Part shown: piece by piece, positions 1-8,618 of the stretch | Numbering within the stretch: the first letter of the stretch is position 1 | Layout of the letters: every line of letters begins with the position of its first letter | DNA from: Salinarimonas sp. | GTDB taxonomy: Bacteria; Pseudomonadota; Alphaproteobacteria; Rhizobiales; Beijerinckiaceae | Assembly (NCBI GenBank): GCA_020832565.1 | Contig: JAFIEI010000017.1 | Span: 1 to 62,872, forward strand | Length of the DNA stretch: 62,872 nucleotides | Direction of reading: 5' to 3' | Position numbers and translations under genes: made by a program | The notes under the pieces: generated by a model | Seen by the model: the letters and a program-made list of their open reading frames with translations, nothing else | What the model was told of the DNA's origin: nothing | The model's database searches: none

Positions 1-1
1 C

Positions 2-289
2 CTCGTCAGAGCGATACCAGCTTATCTCCCTGTCCGAAATCCGGGGGCCACCTCAAGGCGTGATTATAAATCATTAGATATACTAGGTTATGTCCCACAT
101 TGGGAGTTCGACGATTCTGATATAGATGCGCTGGTGGGCATAGGATTCAAGCGTAAAAAAACATCATCCGATGACCACCTTACAAGGGAAGAGGCCTTGG
201 CAGCACTCCAGCGCAAGCCTCACATCGAGAAGAAATTCTACGAAATGTTCCCATTCCTGAAGGAAAAGGATGGCGTGAAAGATCTCTGA
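2..289 (+). CDS. Unknown protein, C-terminal part (cut by window edge)
   Basis: An open frame runs from the window edge to a TGA at 287-289 with no internal stop, giving about 95 C-terminal residues. The sequence is charged and plausible for a soluble protein (it includes HLTREEALAALQRKPHIEKK). I do not recognise the family. A haemagglutinin remnant follows on the same strand at 359-637, so it may belong to a decayed two-partner-secretion or contact-inhibition locus. That link is inference from position only. Confidence 0.4.
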   Translation, partial: LVRAIPAYLPVRNPGATSRRDYKSLDILGYVPHWEFDDSDIDALVGIGFKRKKTSSDDHLTREEALAALQRKPHIEKKFYEMFPFLKEKDGVKDL

Positions 290-358
290 ACCAAAACACC
301 GACTGCTATTCCAGTAACAACCCGCGTGCCGGCCACGCCGCACGCATCCGCTCTTTGA

Positions 359-637
359 CCTGTCTGCCATCCTGATAAGCACGACCCGCCCCTCAACCGC
401 GGCGGCGGGCGGGAGCGGGCTGATTCGTCGCTGATCAACCAGCAGACGAGCATCATCGCCGATGAGCGCTTTGATGCTTACGTCGAAGGCCACACCCAGC
501 TCGATGGCGGCCTGATCGCCTCGCTCAACGGCGATCTCAGCCTCGATACCGGTACATTCGGCTTCACCGACATCGAAGAGCGCGCCCGCTCCGACATGCG
601 CCGCGCCCGGGGAGGGGGCCTTGATGGGAGCGGGTAA
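359..637 (+). pseudogene. Filamentous haemagglutinin-type repeat remnant
   Basis: The frame that ends at TAA 635-637 encodes a stretch (from about 431) with the typical FHA/CdiA haemagglutinin-repeat pattern: SIIADERFDAYVEGHTQLDG, then GLIASLNGDLSLDTGTFGFT, then DIE. In the family these motifs (aIIA...G.vEGHT.LdGaviAS...LdTGTl.f.DIe) lie deep inside proteins of thousands of residues. Here only about 60 residues remain, with an in-frame stop upstream near 356 and no start codon. It is therefore read as a gene fossil. Confidence 0.6.
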
Positions 638-1003
638 ATAGCTGCCTCAGGCTCCCCGGCGCTAAGCCTCCCAAAAGCATCGACATGCATGAGCGCCTCA
701 ACTCGGCCCGCGTCGAACCAGCGCGACGGTAAGCGCTCCACGCGGCAAACATGTGTGGGCGCTGTGCCGAGCCGAGGCCCGGACGTGCGCGTTGCACATA
801 ACCAGCGCTTTGGCGCTTGCCGCGTATCACGCGAGAACCCGCACTGCAGCGTAGCGCGCTAACGGGAGCCCGGACAGGTAGACAGAGGACTGGCGTTGCC
901 GCCGGGGGAGGCTGCGCGGGTGCGATCCCGAGTGTCCAATCCCGGGCGGCGGTTCCGAGCGTGGCAAAGCTGACATCGAACCCAGTCCGATCCCACAATC
1001 CGT
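638..1003. other. Non-coding stretch, nothing recognised
   Basis: GC-rich sequence between the haemagglutinin remnant and the dif-like site. The open frames on both strands here are arginine- and proline-rich and look like chance frames. No RNA gene or terminator is apparent. Confidence 0.4.
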
Positions 1004-1031
1004 ATTTCGCATAAGATATATTATGGAACCT
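1004..1031 (+). other. dif: dif-like XerC/XerD recombination site
   Basis: The 28 bases can be laid out as an 11-bp XerC arm ATTTCGCATAA, a 6-bp central region GATATA and an 11-bp XerD arm TTATGGAACCT. The E. coli dif core has the same CGCATAA-N6-TTATG layout. The site lies in a non-coding stretch. Genes to its right are overwhelmingly on the minus strand up to about 41 kb, which suits a replication terminus. It could instead be a XerCD site used by an integrative element, since gene remnants lie beside it. Confidence 0.7.
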
Positions 1032-1289
1032 ATTTGGACATGGAGAAGACCTTTGAACTCAGTATCTTGAGTTACTCACGCGCTGGCCGTCCCGCCACAC
1101 GCGGATCATCTCGCAGCCCACCTCAGCCGGACGGCCGCAACAGCCGCACCAGATCAAGCGCGCCAGCGCATGACGACGTGCGCACTCACGGTGCACGGAT
1201 CGAGACCGCCGCGCGCTTTGCCGCGCTCGCGCCCGCGCTCTCGCAGCCTTGCCCACGTGTGATCACCGGCCCGCGTTTCTGCGACTGGA
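1032..1289. other. Non-coding stretch, nothing recognised
   Basis: Between the dif-like site and the end of the quinone oxidoreductase gene. Short GC-rich frames exist on both strands, but none has a ribosome-binding site or a recognisable product. Confidence 0.4.
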
Positions 1290-2258
1290 TTACGCCTGCA
1301 ACAGGATCTTTCCGAAATGGCGGTTCGCGCGCATGTGCTCCAGCGCTTCGCGCGCTTCGGCCAGTGCGAAGCTGCGGTCGATCGGCAGATGCAGCGTGCC
1401 GTCGCAGATCGCTGGCCAGAGGTCGCGCCTGACGCCGGCGACGATGGCGCGGATTTCCTCGATCGAACGCGTGCGGAAGGTCACGCCGATATAGCGGATG
1501 CGCTTGAGCGCGTGCAGGTCGCAATCGAACTCGGCCATGCCGCCACCCAGACGCCCGACATTGACAATGCGCCCGCGCACAGCAGATGCATGCATGGCCA
1601 GCGTGAGAAGTGGTCCGGAAATCTGGTCGATGATCAGGTCCACACCGCCATCGGTGAGTGCGCGCACCCGGTCGGGCCATTCGGAATCGCGTGTATCGAC
1701 TGCGTGATGGGCGCCGAAATCCGTCAATCTCGCGCGCCGCGCATCATCCGTCGACGTCCCGATCACGACGCGGGCGCCGAGATGACGGGCGATCTGCTGG
1801 CCCATCAGGCCGACGCCGCTGCTCGCACCGAGGATCATGACGGTATCGCCTGCGGCCAGCCCGCCATTGTCGACGAGCGCGTTATGCATGGTCTGGAGCG
1901 CGAGCGGCAAGGTCGCAGCGCGGTCGAAATCGAAGCCATCCGGCATCGGCAGGGCGCGCAGGTGATCGGTAACAGCGTATTGCGCGTAGCCGCCGGCGCC
2001 GGTGCACATGACCCGATCACCGATCTTCCAGCCGGTAACGTCGCTGCCCATAGCCTCGATCTCGCCGGCGAATTCGAGGCCAGGTATTGTGCCGGCGCCG
2101 CCCATCGCGCCATGGCTGGCGCCGGCCGCGACAGCGAGATCGGCGCGGTTGAGCGCGGCGGTACGAACGCGCACCAGGATCTCGTGAGGCTTGGGTTCGG
2201 GTCGCGCCACCTCGCCGATTTCGAGCCCGTTCTCACCGACGAAAGCTGCTTGCATCAT
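1290..2258 (-). CDS. Zinc-independent MDR / NADPH:quinone oxidoreductase
   Basis: This 322-residue medium-chain dehydrogenase/reductase is of the quinone oxidoreductase (QOR) type and should reduce quinones or enones with NADPH in the cytoplasm. Residues 1-120 form the GroES-like catalytic fold (RADLAVAAG, then GLEFAGEI with GDRV). The Rossmann nucleotide fold follows with ILGASSGVGLMGQQIARHLG, and the C-terminus has the usual HFGKILL ending. The cysteine and histidine ligands of zinc alcohol dehydrogenases are absent, as expected for QOR. Two ATGs lie side by side (2258 and 2255), with an AGGGA sequence upstream. The substrate is unknown. It stands apart from the downstream operon. Confidence 0.88.
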   Translation of the reverse strand: MMQAAFVGENGLEIGEVARPEPKPHEILVRVRTAALNRADLAVAAGASHGAMGGAGTIPGLEFAGEIEAMGSDVTGWKIGDRVMCTGAGGYAQYAVTDHLRALPMPDGFDFDRAATLPLALQTMHNALVDNGGLAAGDTVMILGASSGVGLMGQQIARHLGARVVIGTSTDDARRARLTDFGAHHAVDTRDSEWPDRVRALTDGGVDLIIDQISGPLLTLAMHASAVRGRIVNVGRLGGGMAEFDCDLHALKRIRYIGVTFRTRSIEEIRAIVAGVRRDLWPAICDGTLHLPIDRSFALAEAREALEHMRANRHFGKILLQA

Positions 2259-2419
2259 GGCCTTGATCCCTGTCGCGGTTGATCTTGCCGGTTCGCGAGC
2301 CCCTGCCCGCGCGCGCTGACCGCATGGTCATGGTCAGGCCTTGCAGGCCTCGCGCCAAGCCCTGCGACGCAAATCCCGGTTTGCGCGGCTGCGCGATGTG
2401 GCTGGGCGACAGGCTCGCC

Positions 2420-3220
2420 TTATTCGGAAATCTCGATGCGCATGCCGTCGAAAGCAGGTTCGACATGGTCGGGCAATTGCCGGGCAAGTTCGCGATAATC
2501 GAGATCGGTATGCAGATTGGTCAAAACGGCGCGGCGCGGGCGCACGCGTTCGATCAGGTCGAGCGCATCGGCGACGTTGAAATGGGTCGGATGCGGATTG
2601 TAGCGCAACGCGTCGATAACCAGGGTCTCGAGCCCGTGCAATTGCGCTTCGGCGGCTTCCGGCATGGTGCTGACATCGGGGGCATAGGCGAAATCATGGA
2701 TGCGAAAGCCGAGGGCGTCGGTGCTGCCATGAATCATGCGGAAGGGCCGGGCGCTGACCACACCGCCCTCCCCTTCGACTTCGACCGGCGCGTCGTCGCG
2801 GATCGGTCGCGAATCGAGGATCGGCGGGTAATTGCTGCCTTCCGGCGTGTGGAAGCAGTAATCGAACCGCTCCTCCAGGATTCTCGTCGTCTTTTCATCC
2901 ATATAGACGGGAATCCTGCGGCGCATATGGATGACCAGCGGGCGTAGATCGTCGATCCCGTGGGTGTGGTCGGCATGTTCGTGGGTGAAGATGACCGCGT
3001 CGAGCCGGCGGATATCGGCATCGAGCAATTGCTCGCGCAGATCCGGCGACGTGTCGAACAGAATTGCCGTTTCACCGGCGCCGCGACTGCGGGTGACGAA
3101 GAGCGAGCAGCGCCGGCGGCGATTGCGCGGCTCGTTCGGATCACAGGCGCCCCAGCCGCTCCCGACACGCGGCACGCCGCCGGAGGAGCCGCATCCGAGG
3201 ATCGTCGCCACCAGTGACAT
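2420..3220 (-). CDS. PhnP-like metallo-beta-lactamase-fold phosphodiesterase
   Basis: A 266-residue MBL-fold hydrolase. The metal-binding signature THEHADHTHGIDDLR follows the N-terminal LGCGSSGGVPR typical of the PhnP / tRNase Z-like branch. A later MIHGS motif and the C-terminal NLHTDLDY supply further ligands. PhnP acts on 5-phosphoribosyl 1,2-cyclic phosphate, but many alphaproteobacteria carry this homologue next to tatD without phn genes, so its true substrate is unclear. Two bases separate it from the tatD stop, showing that it is the last gene of the rlpA-to-MBL block. Confidence 0.88.
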   Translation of the reverse strand: MSLVATILGCGSSGGVPRVGSGWGACDPNEPRNRRRRCSLFVTRSRGAGETAILFDTSPDLREQLLDADIRRLDAVIFTHEHADHTHGIDDLRPLVIHMRRRIPVYMDEKTTRILEERFDYCFHTPEGSNYPPILDSRPIRDDAPVEVEGEGGVVSARPFRMIHGSTDALGFRIHDFAYAPDVSTMPEAAEAQLHGLETLVIDALRYNPHPTHFNVADALDLIERVRPRRAVLTNLHTDLDYRELARQLPDHVEPAFDGMRIEISE

Positions 3221-3222
3221 GA

Positions 3223-4020
3223 TCAGGCACCCGCCACGCCGTCGGCCAGCGCAGCCTTGGCGAATAGCCTGTAGAAATTCCGTGTCGTCACGTCTTCGAG
3301 CTCCGCTGCCGGCATGTCGAGCGCTTCCGCGAGGATGCGCAGTGTATGGGCGGTATAGGCCGGCTCGTTGGTCTTACCCCGCACCGGCTGGGGAGCGAGA
3401 TAGGGCGCATCGGTCTCCACGAGAAGACGGTCGCGCGGGATCTTGCGGGCGATGTCGCGCAGTTCCTCCGAGCGCTTGAAGGTGACGATGCCGGAAAACG
3501 ACACGGCGAAGCCGAGCTCGACACCCGTCATGGCGAGCTTTTCGCCGGAAGAAAAACAATGCAAAACAGCTTTGTATGATCCTTTCCTGAACTCGTCTAT
3601 GAGGATATCGATCATCTCCTCATCCGCCTCGCGGGCATGGATGACCAGCGGCAGGCCGGTCTCGCGGGCAGCCGTGATATGGGTGCGAAAGACCCGCCGC
3701 TGCACGTCGCGGGGGCTCTTGTCGTAGTGATAGTCGAGGCCCGCCTCCCCGATCGCGATGCAGCGCGGATGCTGCGAGAGGCGCACCAGTTCCGAAGCCG
3801 GGACATCCGGCTCCTCGCCGGCATTGTGGGGATGAGTGCCGGCGCTGAAGAAGATGCGCGGATCGCTCTCGGCGAGGGCGCGGTAGGTGTCGTATTTGGC
3901 CACGCGCGTGGAAATCGTGACCATGCGCCCGACCCCGGCTGCTTCCGCGCGCGCGATCACGCCCGGCAGATCCTCGGCGAATTGCGGGAAATCGAGATGG
4001 CAATGGCTGTCGACGATCAT
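3223..4020 (-). CDS. tatD: TatD family metal-dependent hydrolase (DNase)
   Basis: A TIM-barrel metallo-hydrolase of 265 residues. The N-terminal MIVDSHCHLDFPQF carries the HxH pair. GEAGLDYHYD supplies the glutamate, VIHAREAD and LHCFSSG supply histidines, and VETDAPYLAPQP the catalytic aspartate. TatD proteins are 3'-5' exonucleases acting in DNA repair and quality control. The open frame extends upstream, but the start is set at 4020 because the family motif begins there and metG ends 8 bases upstream. It is part of the operon running from dacF to the MBL gene. Confidence 0.93.
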   Translation of the reverse strand: MIVDSHCHLDFPQFAEDLPGVIARAEAAGVGRMVTISTRVAKYDTYRALAESDPRIFFSAGTHPHNAGEEPDVPASELVRLSQHPRCIAIGEAGLDYHYDKSPRDVQRRVFRTHITAARETGLPLVIHAREADEEMIDILIDEFRKGSYKAVLHCFSSGEKLAMTGVELGFAVSFSGIVTFKRSEELRDIARKIPRDRLLVETDAPYLAPQPVRGKTNEPAYTAHTLRILAEALDMPAAELEDVTTRNFYRLFAKAALADGVAGA

Positions 4021-4027
4021 GCCCGGC

Positions 4028-5575
4028 TCACGCCTCTTCCGGCTCGACGAAACGGGGGAACACCGGCTGCGGCGCCGGAAGGGCCGCAGCGGGCGCCAGG
4101 CGACCGCCCTCCCCGATTTTCGCGATGACCCGGTCTTCCTGCGCAACAGCCAGTAGATCCAGGAGCTTGCCCGCCGATTCCGGAATGAAGGGTTGAACCA
4201 GGATGCCGACGATGCGCAGCACCTCCGCCGTGACATAGAGCACGGTCGCCATGCGCGCCGGGTCGCTCTTGCGCAGGGCCCACGGCTCTTGCGAGGCGAA
4301 ATAGCGGTTGGCCTCGCCGACCACGGCCCAGATCTCCGCCAGCGCCTGATGCAGGGCGAAATCCTCCATCGCCCCCCTCACCTTCTCCGGTAGCGCCTCC
4401 GCCTGGTCCAGCATGGCGCGATCGGCCTCGCTGAAGGCGCCGGGCTCGGGAACCGCAGCGTCGCAATGTTTCGCGATCATCGAGAGCGAGCGCTGCGCAA
4501 GATTGCCGAGGTCGTTGGCGAGATCGGCATTGATGCGGTTGACGATCGCTTCGTGCGAGTAGTTCCCGTCCTGCCCGAAAGGCACTTCGCGCATGAAGAA
4601 ATAGCGCAACTGATCGACGCCGTAAGTGTCGGTCAGGGCGAAGGGATCGATGACGTTGCCGACGGATTTCGACATCTTCTCCCCGCGATTGAAGAGAAAG
4701 CCGTGACCGTAGACGCGTTTGGGCAGGGGCAAGCCCGCGGACATCAGAAAAGCCGGCCAGTAGACCGTGTGGAAGCGCACGATATCCTTGCCGATGATGT
4801 GCACATCCGCCGGCCAGTAGCGCCAGCGCGGATTGTTCTCGTCGGGGAAGCCGCAGCCGGTGACGTAATTGTTGAGCGCATCGACCCAGACATACATGAC
4901 GTGCTTGGGATCACCCGGGACGGGCAGGCCCCAGTCGAAGGTGGTGCGGCTGATCGAGAGATCCTGCAGCCCCCGCTTGACGAAGGAGACGACCTCGTTG
5001 CGGCGCGTATCGGGGCCGACGAATTCGGGATGGGCCTCGTAATGCGCGAGGAGCCTGTCCTGATAGGCGGAGAGGCGGAAGAAATAGCTCTCCTCGGCCA
5101 CCCATTCCACCGGCGCGCCTGTCGGCGCGATACGCGTGCCGTCGGGCTGAAGCGTGAGCTCGCCTTCATCGAAATAGGCCTCGTCGCGCACCGAGTACCA
5201 GCCCTCGTATTTCGAGAGATAGATATCGCCACGCTCCTGCATGCGCTTCCACAATTCATGGGTGGATGGCAGGTGGTCGGCATCGGTGGTGCGGATGAAC
5301 CGGTCAAAGGAGCAGTTGAGCCGCTCGCCCATGGCCTTGAATTGCGGCGCGAGCCCGTCGACGAATTCCTTCGGCGAGAGATCGTTCTTGCGCGCCGTCT
5401 GCTGCACCTTGAGGCCGTGCTCGTCGGTCCCCGTCATGAAGAAGACGTCATAGCCGTCAATGCGCTTGAAACGCGCGATCGCGTCGGCCGCGACGACCTC
5501 GTAGGCATGGCCGATATGCGGTGCGCCATTGGGATAGGAAATTGCCGTTGTGATATAGTACGTCTTCGCAGCCAT
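4028..5575 (-). CDS. metG: Methionyl-tRNA synthetase
   Basis: A class I aminoacyl-tRNA synthetase of 515 residues that charges tRNA-Met. The signature HIGH occurs in [14 protein letters not shown] near the N-terminus, and the KMSKS loop in [17 protein letters not shown] at about residue 300. The usual C-terminal anticodon-binding helices follow. It is the short form without zinc knuckles or the C-terminal dimerisation domain, as common in alphaproteobacteria. The ATG at 5575 is preferred over an upstream TTG because AGAGG sits nine bases before it. A paralogue-like MetRS domain with a different job is found at 19244-21259. Confidence 0.96.
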   Translation of the reverse strand: MAAKTYYITTAISYPNGAPHIGHAYEVVAADAIARFKRIDGYDVFFMTGTDEHGLKVQQTARKNDLSPKEFVDGLAPQFKAMGERLNCSFDRFIRTTDADHLPSTHELWKRMQERGDIYLSKYEGWYSVRDEAYFDEGELTLQPDGTRIAPTGAPVEWVAEESYFFRLSAYQDRLLAHYEAHPEFVGPDTRRNEVVSFVKRGLQDLSISRTTFDWGLPVPGDPKHVMYVWVDALNNYVTGCGFPDENNPRWRYWPADVHIIGKDIVRFHTVYWPAFLMSAGLPLPKRVYGHGFLFNRGEKMSKSVGNVIDPFALTDTYGVDQLRYFFMREVPFGQDGNYSHEAIVNRINADLANDLGNLAQRSLSMIAKHCDAAVPEPGAFSEADRAMLDQAEALPEKVRGAMEDFALHQALAEIWAVVGEANRYFASQEPWALRKSDPARMATVLYVTAEVLRIVGILVQPFIPESAGKLLDLLAVAQEDRVIAKIGEGGRLAPAAALPAPQPVFPRFVEPEEA

Positions 5576-5611
5576 CCGGCGCAACCTCTTGAAGAGATGA
5601 GCAGAACGATC

Positions 5612-6658
5612 TCAGTCGAGCGCCCGGACGGCGCCGGCGAGATCGCCGAACATGGTCAGCACGAGCGGGCGGCGGTCGAGATTGTAGATATCCGCCTCCC
5701 GCGCCGAGCGGGCGATCTTGTCACATACCTCGACCAAGGGCGCAAGCCGCCGCGCGCCGGCACCCGCATGCCGGTGCAGGAGCCCGGAGGCCCAGCGCTG
5801 CAGTGTTTCGAGCGCGAGCTCGAATTCCTCGTCGGCCCCCTTGCGCGCAAGCTTCTCGGCAAAGGCGAGCACGCGCCCGGAATCCTCGCGCGGCAGGGCC
5901 GCAAGCAGTTGCTCCATGGTCTCGACCGTCTCGCGCTTGGCCGGGTCGAGCAGCTCGAAGGCCCTGCGCGCCGAACCCTCGGCGCGGCTGACAGCGGCCG
6001 CAATCGCCTCGGCATCCGCCTCCAGCGTGTCGATCGATTCCAGCACCCGCGTCAGATCCGGCTGCGACAGGGGTGCGAGATCCAGCCTGCGGCAGCGCGA
6101 ACGAATCGTCGGCAGGACCCGGCGCGGCTCGTGCGCGAGGATGAGGAAAAGCGAAGCCGGGGGCGGCTCCTCCACCATTTTCAGGAGCGCGTTCGCACTC
6201 GGCGGCGCCAGATCCTCGGCGCTGTCGACGATACAGATGCGGTAGCCGGCTGCGGCAGCAGTCGAGCCGAAGAGATGAAGCGCCTTGCGGACCTGCTCCA
6301 CCGGAATCGTTGTGGTGGCCGCCTTCTTCTCCGTCGCGGCGAGCCGGCGCAGGATAAACAGATCGGGATGCGACAGGACAGCGACCTGGCGTGCGGCGGG
6401 GTGGTCCGGCGCAATGGCGAGATCATCGGGGGCGCTTTGCGGGGCATGCCCATGGGCCAGCACGAAGCGGGCGATGCGGTAGGCGAGCGTGGCCTTGCCG
6501 ATCCCCTGCATGCCGCCGATCAGCCAGGCATGATGTAGTCTGCCCGAGCGGAAACCGTCGAGAAACGCGCGCTCCGCCGCTTCCTGCCCGTACAGGACAG
6601 AGCGATGGCGCGGATGCGGAGCGCCGGAGAGTTGGTCTGGCTCGGGCAATTGTGACAT
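5612..6658 (-). CDS. holB: DNA polymerase III subunit delta'
   Basis: Clamp-loader subunit of 348 residues. The AAA+ core shows GQEAAERAFLDGFRSGRLHHA, then LIGGMQGIGKATLAYRIARF (P-loop-like, with GIGKAT), and the sensor region NALLKMVEEPP followed by RSRCRRLDL. In the family delta' is the stator of the clamp loader that places the beta clamp on primed DNA. The P-loop is followed by KAT, the usual weakened form. The start at 6658 is eight bases after the tmk stop; an upstream TTG at 6673 would overlap tmk. Confidence 0.93.
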   Translation of the reverse strand: MSQLPEPDQLSGAPHPRHRSVLYGQEAAERAFLDGFRSGRLHHAWLIGGMQGIGKATLAYRIARFVLAHGHAPQSAPDDLAIAPDHPAARQVAVLSHPDLFILRRLAATEKKAATTTIPVEQVRKALHLFGSTAAAAGYRICIVDSAEDLAPPSANALLKMVEEPPPASLFLILAHEPRRVLPTIRSRCRRLDLAPLSQPDLTRVLESIDTLEADAEAIAAAVSRAEGSARRAFELLDPAKRETVETMEQLLAALPREDSGRVLAFAEKLARKGADEEFELALETLQRWASGLLHRHAGAGARRLAPLVEVCDKIARSAREADIYNLDRRPLVLTMFGDLAGAVRALD

Positions 6659-6665
6659 TGTCTTT

Positions 6666-7334
6666 TCAATCAACAGGTTCGGGGGCGATGTTCAGATCTT
6701 GCGCGAATTTCTGCTTGATGCATTCCCAGATCGCGAACTCTACCTCCTCGGCATCACGATCGGCATCGATGATGCAGCAACGCTCCGGCTCCGCCTGCGC
6801 GATTGATTGAAAGGCTTTGCGCAAACGTTTGTGGAAATTCAAGTTTTCGGACTCAAAACGATCCGCCTTCAGCTCGCCCCCGCCACGCCGCGCATCGGCC
6901 CGGGCGAGGCCGGTCTCGGCCGGCAGATCGAGGATCAGGGTGAGATCGGGCCGTGTCTCGCCGACCACGACGCGCTCCAGCGCCAGCAATTCATCCTGAT
7001 TGAGCGCGCCGAGCGCCCCCTGATAGGCGCGGGTGGAATCCGCGAAGCGATCGCACAATACGATTTCGCCGCGCGCGAGTGCCGGGCGGATCGTCTGCTT
7101 CAGATGGTCGAGGCGGGCGGCGGAAAACATAAGTGCCTCGGCGAAGGGGCCGTAAGGCTTGCCCTGCCCTGCCAGGATCGCCTCGCGGACGCGCTCGGCA
7201 TAGGGCGAGCCGCCCGGTTCGCGGGTAAGCACGACGGTCTGGCCAAGGGCCTCGAGGCGTGCAGCGAGGCGCCTGATCTGTGTCGACTTGCCGGCCCCCT
7301 CCCCGCCTTCCAGCGTGATGAAGAGACCGCTCAT
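6666..7334 (-). CDS. tmk: Thymidylate kinase
   Basis: A P-loop kinase of 222 residues that phosphorylates dTMP to dTDP. It carries the P-loop LEGGEGAGKSTQ, the DR(F/Y) motif in VLCDRFADSTRAYQG and the TREPGGSP motif that binds dTMP. The lid region RADARRGGGELKADRFE is of the type with basic residues. The ATG overlaps the dacF stop by four bases (ATGA), so translation is probably coupled. Confidence 0.96.
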   Translation of the reverse strand: MSGLFITLEGGEGAGKSTQIRRLAARLEALGQTVVLTREPGGSPYAERVREAILAGQGKPYGPFAEALMFSAARLDHLKQTIRPALARGEIVLCDRFADSTRAYQGALGALNQDELLALERVVVGETRPDLTLILDLPAETGLARADARRGGGELKADRFESENLNFHKRLRKAFQSIAQAEPERCCIIDADRDAEEVEFAIWECIKQKFAQDLNIAPEPVD

Positions 7335-8527
7335 CCGCTCTCGCTTCCGAAGATTGCGCGCCGCACTGCGCCGGATCCGAGCTCCCAGATCGCGTCGAGC
7401 GCTCGCTGCGTGAGCGTACCCTCTCCAATATCCCGAGCGGCCTGCAGCGGCATCTCCAGCGCCAGCGTATCCCCCCGCATCACGCGCAGGACGGCCACCT
7501 CGTCTCCGGCGCGCACCGGCACCGAAAGCGGGCCACGATAGACGATGCGCGCGGAGAGGCGCTCATCCGTGCCGCGCGGGACGAGTACGCGCACATCCCG
7601 GCTTGAAACGAGCGGCACGTAATTCAGCTCTCCGCCATAGACCCGCGCCCCGCCGACTTCGTCTCCCGCTTCGAACAAAGTGCGTGGCTCGAAGGCACGA
7701 AAACCCCATTCCAGCAGCCGGCGCGCGGCAAGCGCCCGGTCACGGGCATTCTCGAGGCCGTTGACGACGACAATCAGCCGCTGGTCCAGCTGCACGGCCG
7801 AGCCGACGAGGCCATAGCCCGATTCAGAGACGAAGCCGGTTTTTACCCCGTCGGCGCCGATACCCATGGTGAGCAACGGGTTGCGGTTGCGCTGGCGGAT
7901 ATCGTTCCAGACGAATTCCTCTTCCCCGTAGAGCGCGTAGATCTCGGGCGAGGTCTCGATGAAATGGCGCGTCAGCAGCGCAAGCTCCCGCGCGGTCGTG
8001 ACCTGGTCGGGGTCGTGGTATCCGGTCGAATTCGTGAAGAAGCTCTGCGTCAGCCCAAGTTCGCGCGCGCGCTGCGTCATCATCCGCCCGAAGGCGCCCT
8101 CCGACCCGGCAATGGTTTCGGCGGCAGCGATCGAGGCGTCGTTGCCGGAATGCACGATGATGCCGCGCAGAAGGTCCCACAGGGCTATGGAGCTTCCGAG
8201 CTCTGCAAACATCGTGGAGCCGCGTGACGGCGCGCCGCCGCGCCGCCAGGCATCCTCGGAGATCACGAATTCGGTATCGGCATCGATGCGCCCGCGCCGT
8301 ATTTCCTCCGCGATGACCTCGACCGTCATGATCTTGGCCATGCTGGCGGGGACCATGAGGTCGTCCGCGTTCTTGGAGAAGAGAACGGCCCCGGTCTCCG
8401 CGTCCATCAGGAAGGCCTGCTCGGCGCGCGTCTCGAAGTTCTGCGCCACGGCCCCGGAGGACACGACGAAGAGCAGCGGCAAGAGCCATGCGCTCACGAG
8501 AAGGAGAATTATCCGGAGGTTACGCAC
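7331..8527 (-). CDS. dacF: D-alanyl-D-alanine carboxypeptidase (PBP5/6 family)
   Basis: A secreted, membrane-associated penicillin-binding protein of 398 residues that trims the terminal D-Ala from peptidoglycan stem peptides. An N-terminal signal segment (LRIILLLVSAWLLPLLFVV) is cleaved near AVAQN. The three active-site motifs are all present: SxxK in PASMAKIM, SGN in VHSGNDAS and KTG in GVKTGFVSE. A PBP5 C-terminal beta domain follows. The start codon is GTG with GAGG four bases upstream. Its place next to rlpA and the tmk-holB block is conserved in Hyphomicrobiales. Confidence 0.93.
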   Translation of the reverse strand: MRNLRIILLLVSAWLLPLLFVVSSGAVAQNFETRAEQAFLMDAETGAVLFSKNADDLMVPASMAKIMTVEVIAEEIRRGRIDADTEFVISEDAWRRGGAPSRGSTMFAELGSSIALWDLLRGIIVHSGNDASIAAAETIAGSEGAFGRMMTQRARELGLTQSFFTNSTGYHDPDQVTTARELALLTRHFIETSPEIYALYGEEEFVWNDIRQRNRNPLLTMGIGADGVKTGFVSESGYGLVGSAVQLDQRLIVVVNGLENARDRALAARRLLEWGFRAFEPRTLFEAGDEVGGARVYGGELNYVPLVSSRDVRVLVPRGTDERLSARIVYRGPLSVPVRAGDEVAVLRVMRGDTLALEMPLQAARDIGEGTLTQRALDAIWELGSGAVRRAIFGSESG

Positions 8528-8618
8528 AAATCCTCATCCGACGCCTGAAAACCGCTTCAAGCGTCAATGTGCGGCCTCAAACAAGATTAATCAACGGTTT
8601 TCGACAACCTGCAGATCG

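Noticed and set aside
4466-6538. Plus-strand open frame of about 690 codons
   Set aside because: It is antisense to metG and holB, whose motifs are clear; long shadow frames are common in GC-rich DNA.
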